Assembly: GCA_966211815.1 (NCBI GenBank)
Contig: CBIHOD010000005.1
Coordinates: forward strand, 60,152 to 124,151
Reading direction: 5' to 3'
Origin: JANPCX01 sp966211815
Lineage (GTDB): Bacteria; Pseudomonadota; Gammaproteobacteria; Burkholderiales; Burkholderiaceae_C
DNA: 64,000 bases
Shown here: positions 52,201-59,445 of the stretch, one piece after another
How positions within the stretch are numbered: position 1 is the first letter of the stretch
How the letters are laid out: each line of letters opens with the position of its first letter
Translations under genes and position numbers: made by a program
Notes under the pieces: model-generated
What the model saw: only the letters and a program-made list of their open reading frames with translations
What the model was told of the DNA's origin: nothing
Databases searched by the model: none

Positions 52201-52901
52201 ACTTCAACGCGCCCAAGGCGGTCTGCATGGCCGCGGTGCTGTACGTCTTCCGCACGCTGGTGGGCGACGAGATCCCGCTGAACGCCGGCTGCCTGAAGCC
52301 GCTGGAGGTGGTCGTGCCGGCGGGGTCGATGCTCAACCCGCTGCCGCCGGCCTCGGTCGTCGCGGGCAACGTGGAGACGTCCACCTGCATCACCAACGCC
52401 CTGTACGGCGCGCTGGGCTCGATGGCCGCCGGCCAGTGCACGATGAACAACTTCACCTTCGGCAACGACACCCACCAGTACTACGAAACCATCTCCGGCG
52501 GCTCCGGCGCCGGCCCGGGCTTCGACGGCACGAGCGTCGTGCAGACGCACATGACCAATTCGCGGCTGACCGACCCCGAGGTGCTGGAGTTCCGCTTCCC
52601 GGTGCGGCTGGACAGCTACGAGATCCGCCAGGGCTCGGGCGGCGCGGGCAAATACCGCGGCGGCGACGGCGGCATCCGCCGGGTCCGCTTCCTGGAAAAG
52701 ATGACGGCGTCCATCCTTTCCAACGGCCGCAACAGCGGCGCCTTCGGCGCGGCCGGCGGTTCGCCGGGCCAGCCCGGCGTGAACCGGGTGGAGCGCGCCG
52801 ACGGCCGGGTCGAGACGCTGGGCCACATCGGTTCCACCGAGATGCAGCCGGGCGACGTGTTCGTCATCGAAACCCCGGGCGGCGGAGGCTACGGCGCATG
52901 A
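49290..52901 (+). CDS. Fused hydantoinase A/B protein, 5-oxoprolinase type
   Basis: The 1203-residue cytoplasmic enzyme joins HyuA-like (about 1-690: DRGGTFTDLVG at the start, FDMGGTSTDVS, GGAGGQHACLVA) and HyuB-like halves (about 695-1203: NPVMLEVFNNLF-like VDPVMLEVFNN, MPVHLGSM, NDPYHGGTHLPD, the GGGGYG C-terminus). Such single-chain proteins are ATP-dependent 5-oxoprolinases (OplAH), opening 5-oxo-L-proline to glutamate; some relatives act on hydantoins or acetophenones. GAAGGAAAG precedes the ATG. Placement after two import systems suggests that its substrate is taken up. Substrate is inferred, not shown. Confidence 0.9.
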   Translation: MKNSQTQGKALWQFWIDRGGTFTDLVGKKPDGTLVTHKLLSENPEQYRDAAVAGIRHLLGLKAGEPITPDLVECVKMGTTVATNALLERKGEPTLLVTTRGFRDALRIAYQDRPRLFDTHIVLPELLYERVVEAQERVGADGEVVQPLAEAHLRTELQAAYDDGLRSVAIVFMHGYRYTAHELAAARIAREVGFPQISVSHQVSPLMKLVSRGDTTVVDAYLSPILRRYVEQVAGDMPGVKLFFMQSSGGLTDAHAFQGKDAILSGPAGGIVGMVRTAQLADFDKVIGFDMGGTSTDVSHYAGEFERAFETQVAGVRMRAPMMSIHTVAAGGGSVLTFDGARFRAGPESAGANPGPASYRRGGPLAVTDANVMLGKIQPAFFPKVFGPKADESLDRDVVVKRFSDMAAEIERSTGTKRTPEEVAEGFIDIAVGAMANAIKKISVARGYDVTRYTLQCFGGAGGQHACLVADALGMTKVFAHPLAGVLSAYGMGLADQNVIREAAVEQPLASAMETVAQKLGALADEAEGELRRQGVSGGEIKVHRRVHVRYQGTDSALVVPFGAPGEIQAAFETAYRQRFAFLMNERALVVEAVSVEAVGAGDAPAEQRHAVSRKEPAPVESRVKMFSGGKWHDAALVVRASTRPGHVVDGPAIISEKNATTVVEPGWQAVVTDLDHLVLVRVKEREARKAIGTSVDPVMLEVFNNLFMNIAEQMGLQLQNTAYSVNIKERLDFSCALFDAQGNLIANAPHMPVHLGSMSESIKTVMEGNAGKMKPGDVFALNDPYHGGTHLPDVTVVTPVFDDAGKKILFYVGSRGHHADIGGTTPGSMPPFSTRIEEEGVQINNVKLVDQGRLLEAEMVALLSSGEYPSRNPQQNIADMRAQIAANEKGVQELRKMVEQFGLDVVQAYMGHVQDNAEESVRRVITKLKDGHFTLPLDNGAQISVAIKVDTAARSAKIDFTGTSAQLGNNFNAPKAVCMAAVLYVFRTLVGDEIPLNAGCLKPLEVVVPAGSMLNPLPPASVVAGNVETSTCITNALYGALGSMAAGQCTMNNFTFGNDTHQYYETISGGSGAGPGFDGTSVVQTHMTNSRLTDPEVLEFRFPVRLDSYEIRQGSGGAGKYRGGDGGIRRVRFLEKMTASILSNGRNSGAFGAAGGSPGQPGVNRVERADGRVETLGHIGSTEMQPGDVFVIETPGGGGYGA

Positions 52902-53473
52902 GCGCCCGGCAGGCGGTGGCCGACTACATCCGGGCCAAGGACCTGAACCGCCCGCACTTGATGCGGTCGGCCTTCACCGAAGGCGCGCTGCTCGAGATGG
53001 TGGTGCGCACCGGCGCCATCTCCTTCCCGCCCGAGGTGGCGGGCCGGGACGGCATCGCCGACGTGCTGGTGCGCCGGTTCGGCCAGGCCTACGAGAACGT
53101 CTACACCTTCTGCCTCGCCGACGAGCCGCCCCCGCACGACGCCGCCGCTTTCAGCTGCGACTGGCTGGTGGGCATGTCGGGCAAGGCCGACGGCGAGGTG
53201 CGCGTCGGCTGCGGCCGCTACGACTGGGTGTTCGAGGGGGGCGAAGGCGGCATGAAAGCCTCCCGGCTGACCATCACCATCGAAGAAATGGCGGTGCTGC
53301 CGTCCGAGGCGCTGAGCCCCGTCATGGACTGGCTGTCGGACCTGCCGCCGGTCTGGTGCGGGGCGTGCGAGGCCCTTGAACGCGCGCCCGGGCACGCGGC
53401 GCTGGCACCCGTCAAGGACTACTGCCGCCTGTGGGCTCCGGCGACAACACAACAACCAAGGAGGTTCTCATGA
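52898..53473 (+). CDS. SnoaL/NTF2-like fold protein
   Basis: The 191-residue protein starts in ATGA overlap with the oxoprolinase stop. Residues about 5-150 look like a nuclear-transport-factor-2/SnoaL fold: an ARQAVADYIRAKDLNRPHLM lead, FTEGALLEMVVRTG, GRDGIADVLVRRFGQAYENVYTF and a CGRYDWVF strand. Several small NTF2-like proteins sit in catabolic operons as isomerases or cofactor-free lyases; the role here is unknown. Its stop overlaps the uspA start, so the three genes are coupled. Confidence 0.75.
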   Translation: MSARQAVADYIRAKDLNRPHLMRSAFTEGALLEMVVRTGAISFPPEVAGRDGIADVLVRRFGQAYENVYTFCLADEPPPHDAAAFSCDWLVGMSGKADGEVRVGCGRYDWVFEGGEGGMKASRLTITIEEMAVLPSEALSPVMDWLSDLPPVWCGACEALERAPGHAALAPVKDYCRLWAPATTQQPRRFS

Positions 53474-53943
53474 GTTACAAGCGCATCCTCGTGCCGGTCG
53501 ATTTCTCGGCCGACTCGCTGCACGCGCTCGAAGTCGCCGCCAGGGAGTTCGCCTCGCTGGGCAGCAGCCTGGTCCTGCTGCACGTCTTCGAGCCGCCGAT
53601 GGACGCCAGGGCGGCCACGCCCTACATGTCGCGCGAGCACCTGCAGATGGTGTCGCGCGCGCAGGCGGAGGGCGGGCAGCCCGCCGACCCCGCCGAGATC
53701 CACTTGCAGCAGCTGAAGAACCTGGCCGCGCCGCTGACCTGCGCCTGGAAGGAACTGCAGACCGTGGTGCGCACCGGGCAGCCCACCGACCGGATCATCG
53801 AAGCCGCCGAGCAGGAAGGCGTCGACCTGGTCATCATGGGTTCCCATGGCATCGGCGGCCTGGGGAAGATGCTGTTCGGCAGCACGACCTACGACGTGGC
53901 GCGCAAAGTGAAATGCGCGGTGCTGATCAGCAAGCGTTCCTGA
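53470..53943 (+). CDS. Universal stress protein (UspA family)
   Basis: The 157-residue cytoplasmic protein has the Usp fold: RILVPVDFSADS at the start and GSHGIGGLGKMLFGSTT, the ATP-binding GxxGxGG(S/T) region, near 122-140. It is therefore probably an ATP-binding Usp. AGGAGG lies before the ATG at the end of the previous gene, with ATGA overlap. It may be the last gene of the catabolic transcript. Confidence 0.9.
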   Translation: MSYKRILVPVDFSADSLHALEVAAREFASLGSSLVLLHVFEPPMDARAATPYMSREHLQMVSRAQAEGGQPADPAEIHLQQLKNLAAPLTCAWKELQTVVRTGQPTDRIIEAAEQEGVDLVIMGSHGIGGLGKMLFGSTTYDVARKVKCAVLISKRS

Positions 53944-53979
53944 ACGGCGCGACCGCCGTCTTCGCCGAGGCACCCGTTT

Positions 53980-54750
53980 TTGCTCGCCCTCAAGCTCCTG
54001 CTGATCGCATCGACCGTCTACCTGTCGTCGATGGCCGCGCGCTTCGGCGGCCACCGCCTGTCCGGCCTGATCACCGGCATGCCGATGATCATCGGCCCGA
54101 TCTTCGCGTTGCTGCTGCACGACCACGGCCCGGCACGCACCGGCGAGATCGCCCTGGCCACCCTGGTGTGCTTTCCCGCGACCCTGATGCATTCCGTGGT
54201 GTTCGCCTGGGCTTGTCGACGGATGCACTGGGTGGCCTGCCTGTTGCTGGCCACGTTGGCCTACCTGCTGTGCGCCCTGGCGCTCAACGCGTTGGCGTTG
54301 CCGCCCATGGCCGTGGGCGCGATCGCGGCGCTGTCCCCGGCGGCGGCCCTGCGCCTGATGCCGGCCGTGCCCGGCGGCGGTGCGGGCGCGGGCGCCGCGG
54401 TGCGCATCCCGCGGCAGGAGTTGGTGCTGCGCATCGCGGCCGCCCTGGCCATGGCGGCGTCCATCATCGTCGGGGCCGACTTCCTGCCGGTCTTCGTCAG
54501 CGGCCTGCTGCTGGCCGTGCCGATCACCGGCGCCGTGCTGCCGTGCTTCACGCTGCCGCGCTACGGCGCCGCCGCCACCGTCCAGCTGCTCGGCGGGTTC
54601 GCCCGGGGGTTGCACGGTTTTTGCGCATTCGTCCTGCTGATGTACATGTTGCTGCCGGTTTTGCCGGGGCCGGCCGCTTTTTGCCTGTCGTTGCTGGCCG
54701 CTGCCCTCGCGGGCTGGGCTGCCAGCCGCAGGCCGGCTTTCAAGCGCTGA
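53980..54750 (+). CDS. Hypothetical multi-pass membrane protein
   Basis: The 256-residue protein has seven or eight hydrophobic segments, beginning ALKLLLIASTVYLSSMAARF, with a GHRLSGLITGMPMIIGP motif. I know no family for it. The start is TTG with GAGG nine bases upstream; the first internal ATG is at codon 18. It lies 36 bases after uspA. Its last 11 bases overlap the end of the convergent LysR gene. Confidence 0.65.
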   Translation: MLALKLLLIASTVYLSSMAARFGGHRLSGLITGMPMIIGPIFALLLHDHGPARTGEIALATLVCFPATLMHSVVFAWACRRMHWVACLLLATLAYLLCALALNALALPPMAVGAIAALSPAAALRLMPAVPGGGAGAGAAVRIPRQELVLRIAAALAMAASIIVGADFLPVFVSGLLLAVPITGAVLPCFTLPRYGAAATVQLLGGFARGLHGFCAFVLLMYMLLPVLPGPAAFCLSLLAAALAGWAASRRPAFKR

Positions 54751-55636
54751 AGAGCTGGCGCCTGGCCGCCGTCTGGATCGCCACCACGCAGGGGTGGGTG
54801 ATGCGCCGTTCCACCGACACCGCGTAGAACTCCTCGACCAGCTCGCTGCTGCGGCCGAGCACTTCGACCGCGTACTGGGCCGCGGTCTCTTTCTCCATCA
54901 CCGTGGGCGACATGAAAACGCCGCGGCCCTGCTTGCCGAAAGCGTTCATCAGCGCCCCGTCGTCGAACTCGCCGACGATGCGCGGCCGCAGCTGCCGGCG
55001 CGCCAGCCAGCCGTCCAGCTCCGCCCGCACCGGCGACGAGGCGCCCTGGATCAGCATCGGCGCCCCGTCCAGGCAGGCAGGGAATTCGCCCTTCAGGCGC
55101 GCTTTCAAGGTGGGCGCGCAAAAAAAGGTCATCGTGCTCGTGCCCAGCAAATGGTTGAACGCCTTGACGCTGACGCGTCGCGACAACGGCTCGTCCGCCA
55201 GCACCAGGTCCAGGCGGTGCAGGGCGAGCTGGGCCAGCAGGTCGGAGAATTTGCCTTCGTGGCAGACCATGCGCACCGGCTCGGCCACCGCCATCGCCGG
55301 TGCCAGCATGTGGTACGCCAGGGACTTGGGCACCGAATCGGCCACGCCCACCCGGAAATCCAGCACCTGCTCTCGGCCGGTGTCCAGCCGCAGGACGGAC
55401 TCCATCTCCGCGCCCAGCCCGAAGATCTCGTCCGCATAGCTCAACGCCACCCGGCCGTCGTCGGTGAGTTCGAGCCGGCGGCCCGCTTTGCGGAACAGCT
55501 TTCGGCCCAGCCGCTCCTCCAGGAGCTTGATTTGCCCGGAGAGCGTTTGCGGCGTGGTGTGCAGCTGTTCGGCGGCGCGCATCACGCCGCCGGCCTTGGC
55601 GACCACCCAGAAATAGTGAAGGTGCTTGAAATTCAT
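54740..55636 (-). CDS. LysR-family regulator, NhaR-like
   Basis: The 298-residue regulator begins MNFKHLHYFWVVAKAGGVMRAAE, the NhaR-type opening, followed by TPQTLSGQIKLLEERLG. The effector domain has CHEGKFSDLLAQLALHRLDLVLADEPL, also typical of NhaR, whose E. coli member senses sodium and pH. Here the inducer is unknown. AGGGAAG lies before the ATG. It is divergent from the IscR-like gene, and the 171-base, A+T-rich spacer should hold both promoters. Confidence 0.92.
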   Translation of the reverse strand: MNFKHLHYFWVVAKAGGVMRAAEQLHTTPQTLSGQIKLLEERLGRKLFRKAGRRLELTDDGRVALSYADEIFGLGAEMESVLRLDTGREQVLDFRVGVADSVPKSLAYHMLAPAMAVAEPVRMVCHEGKFSDLLAQLALHRLDLVLADEPLSRRVSVKAFNHLLGTSTMTFFCAPTLKARLKGEFPACLDGAPMLIQGASSPVRAELDGWLARRQLRPRIVGEFDDGALMNAFGKQGRGVFMSPTVMEKETAAQYAVEVLGRSSELVEEFYAVSVERRITHPCVVAIQTAARRQLFSA

Positions 55637-55807
55637 GGTGCTTCCCTGGGAAAGTGCCGGAAACTCTACGAAAAAAACGAAGTTGAAAATCAATAAATAC
55701 GAATTTACGCGAAGTGTAGTCCCCGATAAATTTCAATTCCGGCAACGGGTTCCCGGCTCTTGGGGCCCCGATCTTCAACGCCACTTGGCTTGTCTAAGGA
55801 GAACAGC

Positions 55808-56338
55808 ATGCGCATGAGTACCAAAGGCCGTTTCGCCGTCACCGCCATGATGGAAGTCGCCCTGCGCGAGCGTGGCGGGCCCGTCAGCCTGGCGGGCATC
55901 GGCGAACGCCAGAACATGTCCCTGTCCTATCTGGAGCAACTCTTCAGCCGCCTGCGCCGCCACGGGTTGGTCGAAAGCACACGCGGCCCGGGTGGCGGTT
56001 ACACGCTCGGTCGCCGCGCCCAGGACATCACCGTGGCCGACATCGTCGTGGCGGTCGACAGCGAAGGCGAAGAGGCGCAGCAGCGCGGCCAGGGCGGCGA
56101 CGTCCCCCAGAACCTGACCGGCGACCTGTGGCGCAAGCTCGACGCCAAGATGATCGAGTACATGGACGCGATCACCTTGCGCTCCCTGGTCGACGAGCAG
56201 CTGGCCCAGGGCTTGAAGGTGGACGTCAAGCCGGCCAAGCGCGGACTGGTGGCCAAGATCTCGCAAAGCGCGGGCCTGCGCATCACCGCCCCCAACTCGG
56301 TGTTCGCTTTCGGCCGGTCCTTCCGGCCCGCGTCCTGA
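55808..56338 (+). CDS. Rrf2/IscR-like regulator without cysteines
   Basis: The 176-residue protein matches IscR throughout: STKGRFAVTAMMEVAL, ERQNMSLSYLEQLFSRLRRHGLVESTRGPGGGY, and after the sensor loop WRKLDAKMIEYMDAITLRSLVDEQ. In IscR the loop carries three cysteines for a 2Fe-2S cluster; here (about residues 92-106) it reads EEAQQRGQGGDVPQNLTGDLW, and the whole protein has no cysteine. It should bind DNA without an iron-sulphur cluster. AAGGAG precedes the ATG. It stands just upstream of the metallophore operon, separated by a terminator. Confidence 0.9.
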   Translation: MRMSTKGRFAVTAMMEVALRERGGPVSLAGIGERQNMSLSYLEQLFSRLRRHGLVESTRGPGGGYTLGRRAQDITVADIVVAVDSEGEEAQQRGQGGDVPQNLTGDLWRKLDAKMIEYMDAITLRSLVDEQLAQGLKVDVKPAKRGLVAKISQSAGLRITAPNSVFAFGRSFRPAS

Positions 56339-56362
56339 GCGCTTTCCCCTTCCTCGACCGAC

Positions 56363-56390
56363 AGCCCGCCCCGCGCGGGCTTTTTTTTTT
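56363..56390 (+). terminator. Rho-independent terminator after the IscR-like gene
   Basis: AGCCCGC facing GCGGGC(T) is followed by ten T (56381-56390). It lies 25 bases after the stop codon and separates the regulator from the bufferin operon. Confidence 0.9.
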
Positions 56391-56496
56391 GGTGTGGGTG
56401 TAAGAGGCCCGGGGATGAGGCTGACCAAGCAGTGCCTGGCGCCGGTGCACGGCCGGCCGCCAAGGCATCACCTCAAACCCATCAGGAGATCCCGAC

Positions 56497-56805
56497 ATGA
56501 CCACCACCCCGCGCAACCCCCACGCCGCCATCGCCGCCTCCGCCCTGGCCTCCCTGCTCGCCCTGGGCATCGTCGGCCCGGCGTCAGCCCAGGACAAAGC
56601 CGCCTCCGGCAAGGAGAAGTGCTACGGCATCGCCAAGGCCGGCCAGAACGATTGCGCCAACCTGTCGGGCTCGCATTCCTGCGCCGGGCAGAGCAAGGTG
56701 GACAACGGGCCCGATGAATGGAAATACGTCGCCAAAGGCACCTGCGCCAGCATGAAGGGCATGACGGCGGAGGAAGCGAAGAAGAAAAGCGCCGCGGGCA
56801 AGTGA
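56497..56805 (+). CDS. bufA1: Bufferin-type RiPP precursor (DUF2282, BufA1-like)
   Basis: The 102-residue precursor has a Sec signal peptide cleaved after ASA (about residue 31). The mature peptide has four cysteines, C42 (EKCYGIAKAG), C53 (QNDCAN), C62 (HSCAGQSKVD) and C83 (AKGTC), in the BufA1/GigP pattern, and a Lys-rich tail. In known bufferins some cysteines become thiooxazoles that hold copper or other metals in the periplasm. Here the modification is inferred from the enzymes encoded next. AGGAG lies before the ATG. Its stop overlaps the next start (GTGA). Confidence 0.93.
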   Translation: MTTTPRNPHAAIAASALASLLALGIVGPASAQDKAASGKEKCYGIAKAGQNDCANLSGSHSCAGQSKVDNGPDEWKYVAKGTCASMKGMTAEEAKKKSAAGK

Positions 56806-57737
56806 TCCGGCCCCTCCAGCAAACGCTGCCCGCCGTGGAGACGCCGACCCTGCACCAGTCGCGCCGGTCCGCCGACGAAAAAGTCTGCGGCATCGGCTGG
56901 CGCCAGCCCCACTATGGGGAGCTGCTGCGGCGGAACGAATCGCCGGCCTTCCTGGAGGTGCACTCCGAGAACTTCTTCTGCGAAGGCGGCGCGGCCCTGG
57001 AAGTGCTGCGCCAGGGCAGGGCGCGCCATCCCATCAGCCTCCACGGCGTGGGCTTGTCGCTGGGCTCGGCCGCCGGCCTGGACGACTGGCACCTGGACCG
57101 GCTCGCTGCCCTGGTGGCGGCCATCGAACCGGTGCGGGTGTCCGACCATGCCAGCTTCGCGCGGGCGCCCCTGCCGGGCGGGGCGGCGACGGTGCACGCC
57201 AACGACCTGCTGCCGGTGGCCTTCACCGAGGCGTCGCTGGCCATCATGGCGGCCAACGTTTCGCGGGTGCAGGACAGGCTCAAGCGCCCCATCCTGGTGG
57301 AGAACCTTTCCGCCTACCTGGCCTGGGCCGACGACGAGATCGCCGAGCCGGCGTTTTTCAATGAACTCGCGAGTCGCACCGGCTGCGGCCTGCTCCTGGA
57401 CGTGAACAACCTCGTCGTCAACGCCGTGAACGCGGGGCGGGAGCCGGTCGCCGCCTCGGCGGCCTGGATCGACGCGTTGCGACCCGGAATCGTCGGCGAG
57501 GTCCACCTGGCGGGTTATGCGGACAGCGGCGACGGCCTGGCGGTCGACGACCACGGCAGCCGCGTGCGCGAGCCGGTCTGGTCGGTCTACCGCCATGCGG
57601 TCGCGGCGCTGGGCGCCTGCCCCACGCTCATCGAATGGGACACGGACGTGCCGGCGCTGGACGTCCTGCTGTGCGAAGCCGCCCGGGCCGAACGGGAGTG
57701 CGCGCGTGCGCAGGCATGCCGGAAGGAGGCCGCGTGA
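56802..57737 (+). CDS. bufB1: Multinuclear iron oxidase modifying the bufferin precursor (DUF692, BufB-like)
   Basis: The 311-residue cytoplasmic enzyme belongs to the MNIO/DUF692 family, related to MbnB. With its partner it oxidises precursor cysteines. The TIM-barrel metal ligands are visible: E56 (VHSEN), H81 (LHGVGLS), D115-H116 (SDHASF), E168-N169 (VENLSAY), D200 (LDVNNLV), H235 (EVHLAGY) and E278/D280 (IEWDTDVP). The GTG start at 56802 overlaps bufA1; a GTG at 56835 would shorten the non-conserved lead. The long C-terminal Arg/Cys-rich tail is unusual. Translational coupling within the operon is clear. Confidence 0.92.
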   Translation: MIRPLQQTLPAVETPTLHQSRRSADEKVCGIGWRQPHYGELLRRNESPAFLEVHSENFFCEGGAALEVLRQGRARHPISLHGVGLSLGSAAGLDDWHLDRLAALVAAIEPVRVSDHASFARAPLPGGAATVHANDLLPVAFTEASLAIMAANVSRVQDRLKRPILVENLSAYLAWADDEIAEPAFFNELASRTGCGLLLDVNNLVVNAVNAGREPVAASAAWIDALRPGIVGEVHLAGYADSGDGLAVDDHGSRVREPVWSVYRHAVAALGACPTLIEWDTDVPALDVLLCEAARAERECARAQACRKEAA

Positions 57738-58606
57738 TGGATCCGGACTCCACGGCCCAGCACGCGCGAGGCGGCCGCGAGCGCGAGCTGTCGCGCCAAA
57801 AGCTCTTGCTGGGCAGTTTGGCGATCGACCGTGAACCATCCGCGCTGCGCGGTTGGTTGAAGACGTCGCCCGCGCGGCCACGGCCTGACGGCGACCCGGC
57901 GCACCGGGGCTGGCAGGTTTACCAGGCCAACGCCCATGCCGGCGCCGCCCGCGCGCTCGCCTCGGCCTTTCCCACGGTGCGGGCGCTGGTGGGCGAGGCT
58001 TCCTTCGAGGCGATGGCCCGGGCTTATTGGCATGCCTGTCCACCGGTCCGGGGCGACTTGTCCTGGCTGGGCGAAGGCTTGCCCGAATTCATCGACACCG
58101 CCGAGTGTCTGGCCGACGAACCCTACCTGGCAGACAGCGCCCGCCTCGATTGGGCGCTGCACCGCTGCGAAGCCGCCGCCGACACCGACCCCGCCGGCCT
58201 GGCCAGCCTGTCGGCCTTGGCCGACGCGCCGCCGGACAAGCTGCGGCTTTGGTTGGCGCCAGGCGCGCGGCTGATCCGCAGCGCCCACCCCATCGTCGCT
58301 GTCTGGAAGGCGCACCAGGCGCTGTCCGACGGCGCCGTCGATCCTTTCGCGCCGGTGCGGGAAGCCTTCGCCAATAGGCGCGGCGAATGCGCCTGGGTGC
58401 GGCGCGAGGGCTGGCGCGCAGGCGTCGAAGCCGTCGACGAACCCACGGCCGCCTTCATCGACGCCTTGGCGCCGGATGCCGGGTCACCGCATGCCGGCAG
58501 CCTGGCGCAGGCACTGCATGCCGCCGGTCCGGGCTGGCGATTCGACGCCTGGCTCCTGGATGCGGCGCGGCGTGGGTTCGTCAGTCATTTGGAGCGCCTG
58601 GCCTGA
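57737..58606 (+). CDS. bufC1: Partner protein of the MNIO enzyme (DUF2063, BufC-like)
   Basis: The 289-residue protein has an N-terminal DUF2063 helical domain (about 15-110, with FPTVRALVGEASFEAMARAYW and PPVRGDLSWLGEGLPEF) and a C-terminal domain that in homologues acts as the RiPP-recognition element presenting the precursor to BufB. AAGGAGG lies seven bases before the ATG, which overlaps the bufB1 stop (TGATG). It has no catalytic motif of its own. Role taken from the family; pairing shown by position. Confidence 0.9.
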   Translation: MDPDSTAQHARGGRERELSRQKLLLGSLAIDREPSALRGWLKTSPARPRPDGDPAHRGWQVYQANAHAGAARALASAFPTVRALVGEASFEAMARAYWHACPPVRGDLSWLGEGLPEFIDTAECLADEPYLADSARLDWALHRCEAAADTDPAGLASLSALADAPPDKLRLWLAPGARLIRSAHPIVAVWKAHQALSDGAVDPFAPVREAFANRRGECAWVRREGWRAGVEAVDEPTAAFIDALAPDAGSPHAGSLAQALHAAGPGWRFDAWLLDAARRGFVSHLERLA

Positions 58607-58694
58607 CCGCGCGACGGCCGCATGCGCGGAACCCGTCGCCTGGATCCAGCCCTTTTCACCACCACTTCCCATTTTCAAGAACAGGATTCCACCG

Positions 58695-59189
58695 ATGGCT
58701 TCATGGATCACCCTCCCCACCGTCCTGCGCAAGGCGCACGCCAAGGCCGCCGCGGCCCTGGAATCGCTGCAGCCCGCCGCGCAACTGGCGGCCCGGCTTT
58801 ATGTGGGCCAGGTGTTTTTCCTTTCTGGCTTGACCAAAGTGCGCGATTGGGAAACCACCCTGGCGCTGTTCAACGACGAATACCGGGTGCCCCTGTTGCC
58901 GCCCGAGGCGGCCGCCTGGGCCGGCACCGCCGGCGAGCTGGCGTTGCCAGTGCTGCTGGTGCTGGGCTTGGGCGGGCGATTCGCCGCGCTCGGCTTGTCG
59001 GTGCTGAACATCGTCGCGGTCCTCAGCCTGACGGACATCGCGCCGGCGGCGCTGCAGCAGCACGAGTTCTGGGGAAGCCTCTTGTTGGCGTTGTTGCTTT
59101 GGGGGCCGGGTCGCTGGTCCCTGGACGCCTGGCTGGTGCGGAGGCTGGCCCGGAGCGAAAGCGGGCGTTTGGCGGCGCCCCGGATTTGA
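58695..59189 (+). CDS. DoxX-family membrane protein of the bufferin operon
   Basis: The 164-residue inner-membrane protein has four hydrophobic segments and the DoxX features LYVGQVFFLSGLTKVRDWETT and PPEAAAWAGTAGELALPVLLVLG. In the gold-induced gig operon of Cupriavidus and in many bufferin operons a DoxX protein (GigT/BufD) is the last gene; its role in export, redox or metal handling is not settled. It begins 88 bases after bufC1. No good terminator is seen in the 256 bases that follow. Confidence 0.9.
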   Translation: MASWITLPTVLRKAHAKAAAALESLQPAAQLAARLYVGQVFFLSGLTKVRDWETTLALFNDEYRVPLLPPEAAAWAGTAGELALPVLLVLGLGGRFAALGLSVLNIVAVLSLTDIAPAALQQHEFWGSLLLALLLWGPGRWSLDAWLVRRLARSESGRLAAPRI

Positions 59190-59445
59190 GGCGAGCGAAG
59201 GGGCGCCGGAAATCCCCGGCGCGGGTTCGCAGAGCGGTGGTTCGCGGCCGATTCCCGGGGCTGGCCGGGCCCTGAAATCGCACCTCGGCCAGCCTGGACG
59301 GGATCGGCGTCGCGAAGCCCTTGGGCGCGGGAGGGCGTGCAGGCAGGCGCTCACCGCGACAATACGGCCTGGCAACCGCTGGCGGGTCCGCCGAGGACTC
59401 CCGCCGCGGCTTGGCCGAACCCTTCCTCCGCTCCTTCTTCACGGC

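Noticed and set aside
49137..52826. 1229-codon antisense open frame opposite the 5-oxoprolinase gene
   Set aside because: The Val/His/Gly/Arg-rich composition is typical of antisense shadow frames, and the forward strand is an unambiguous enzyme.
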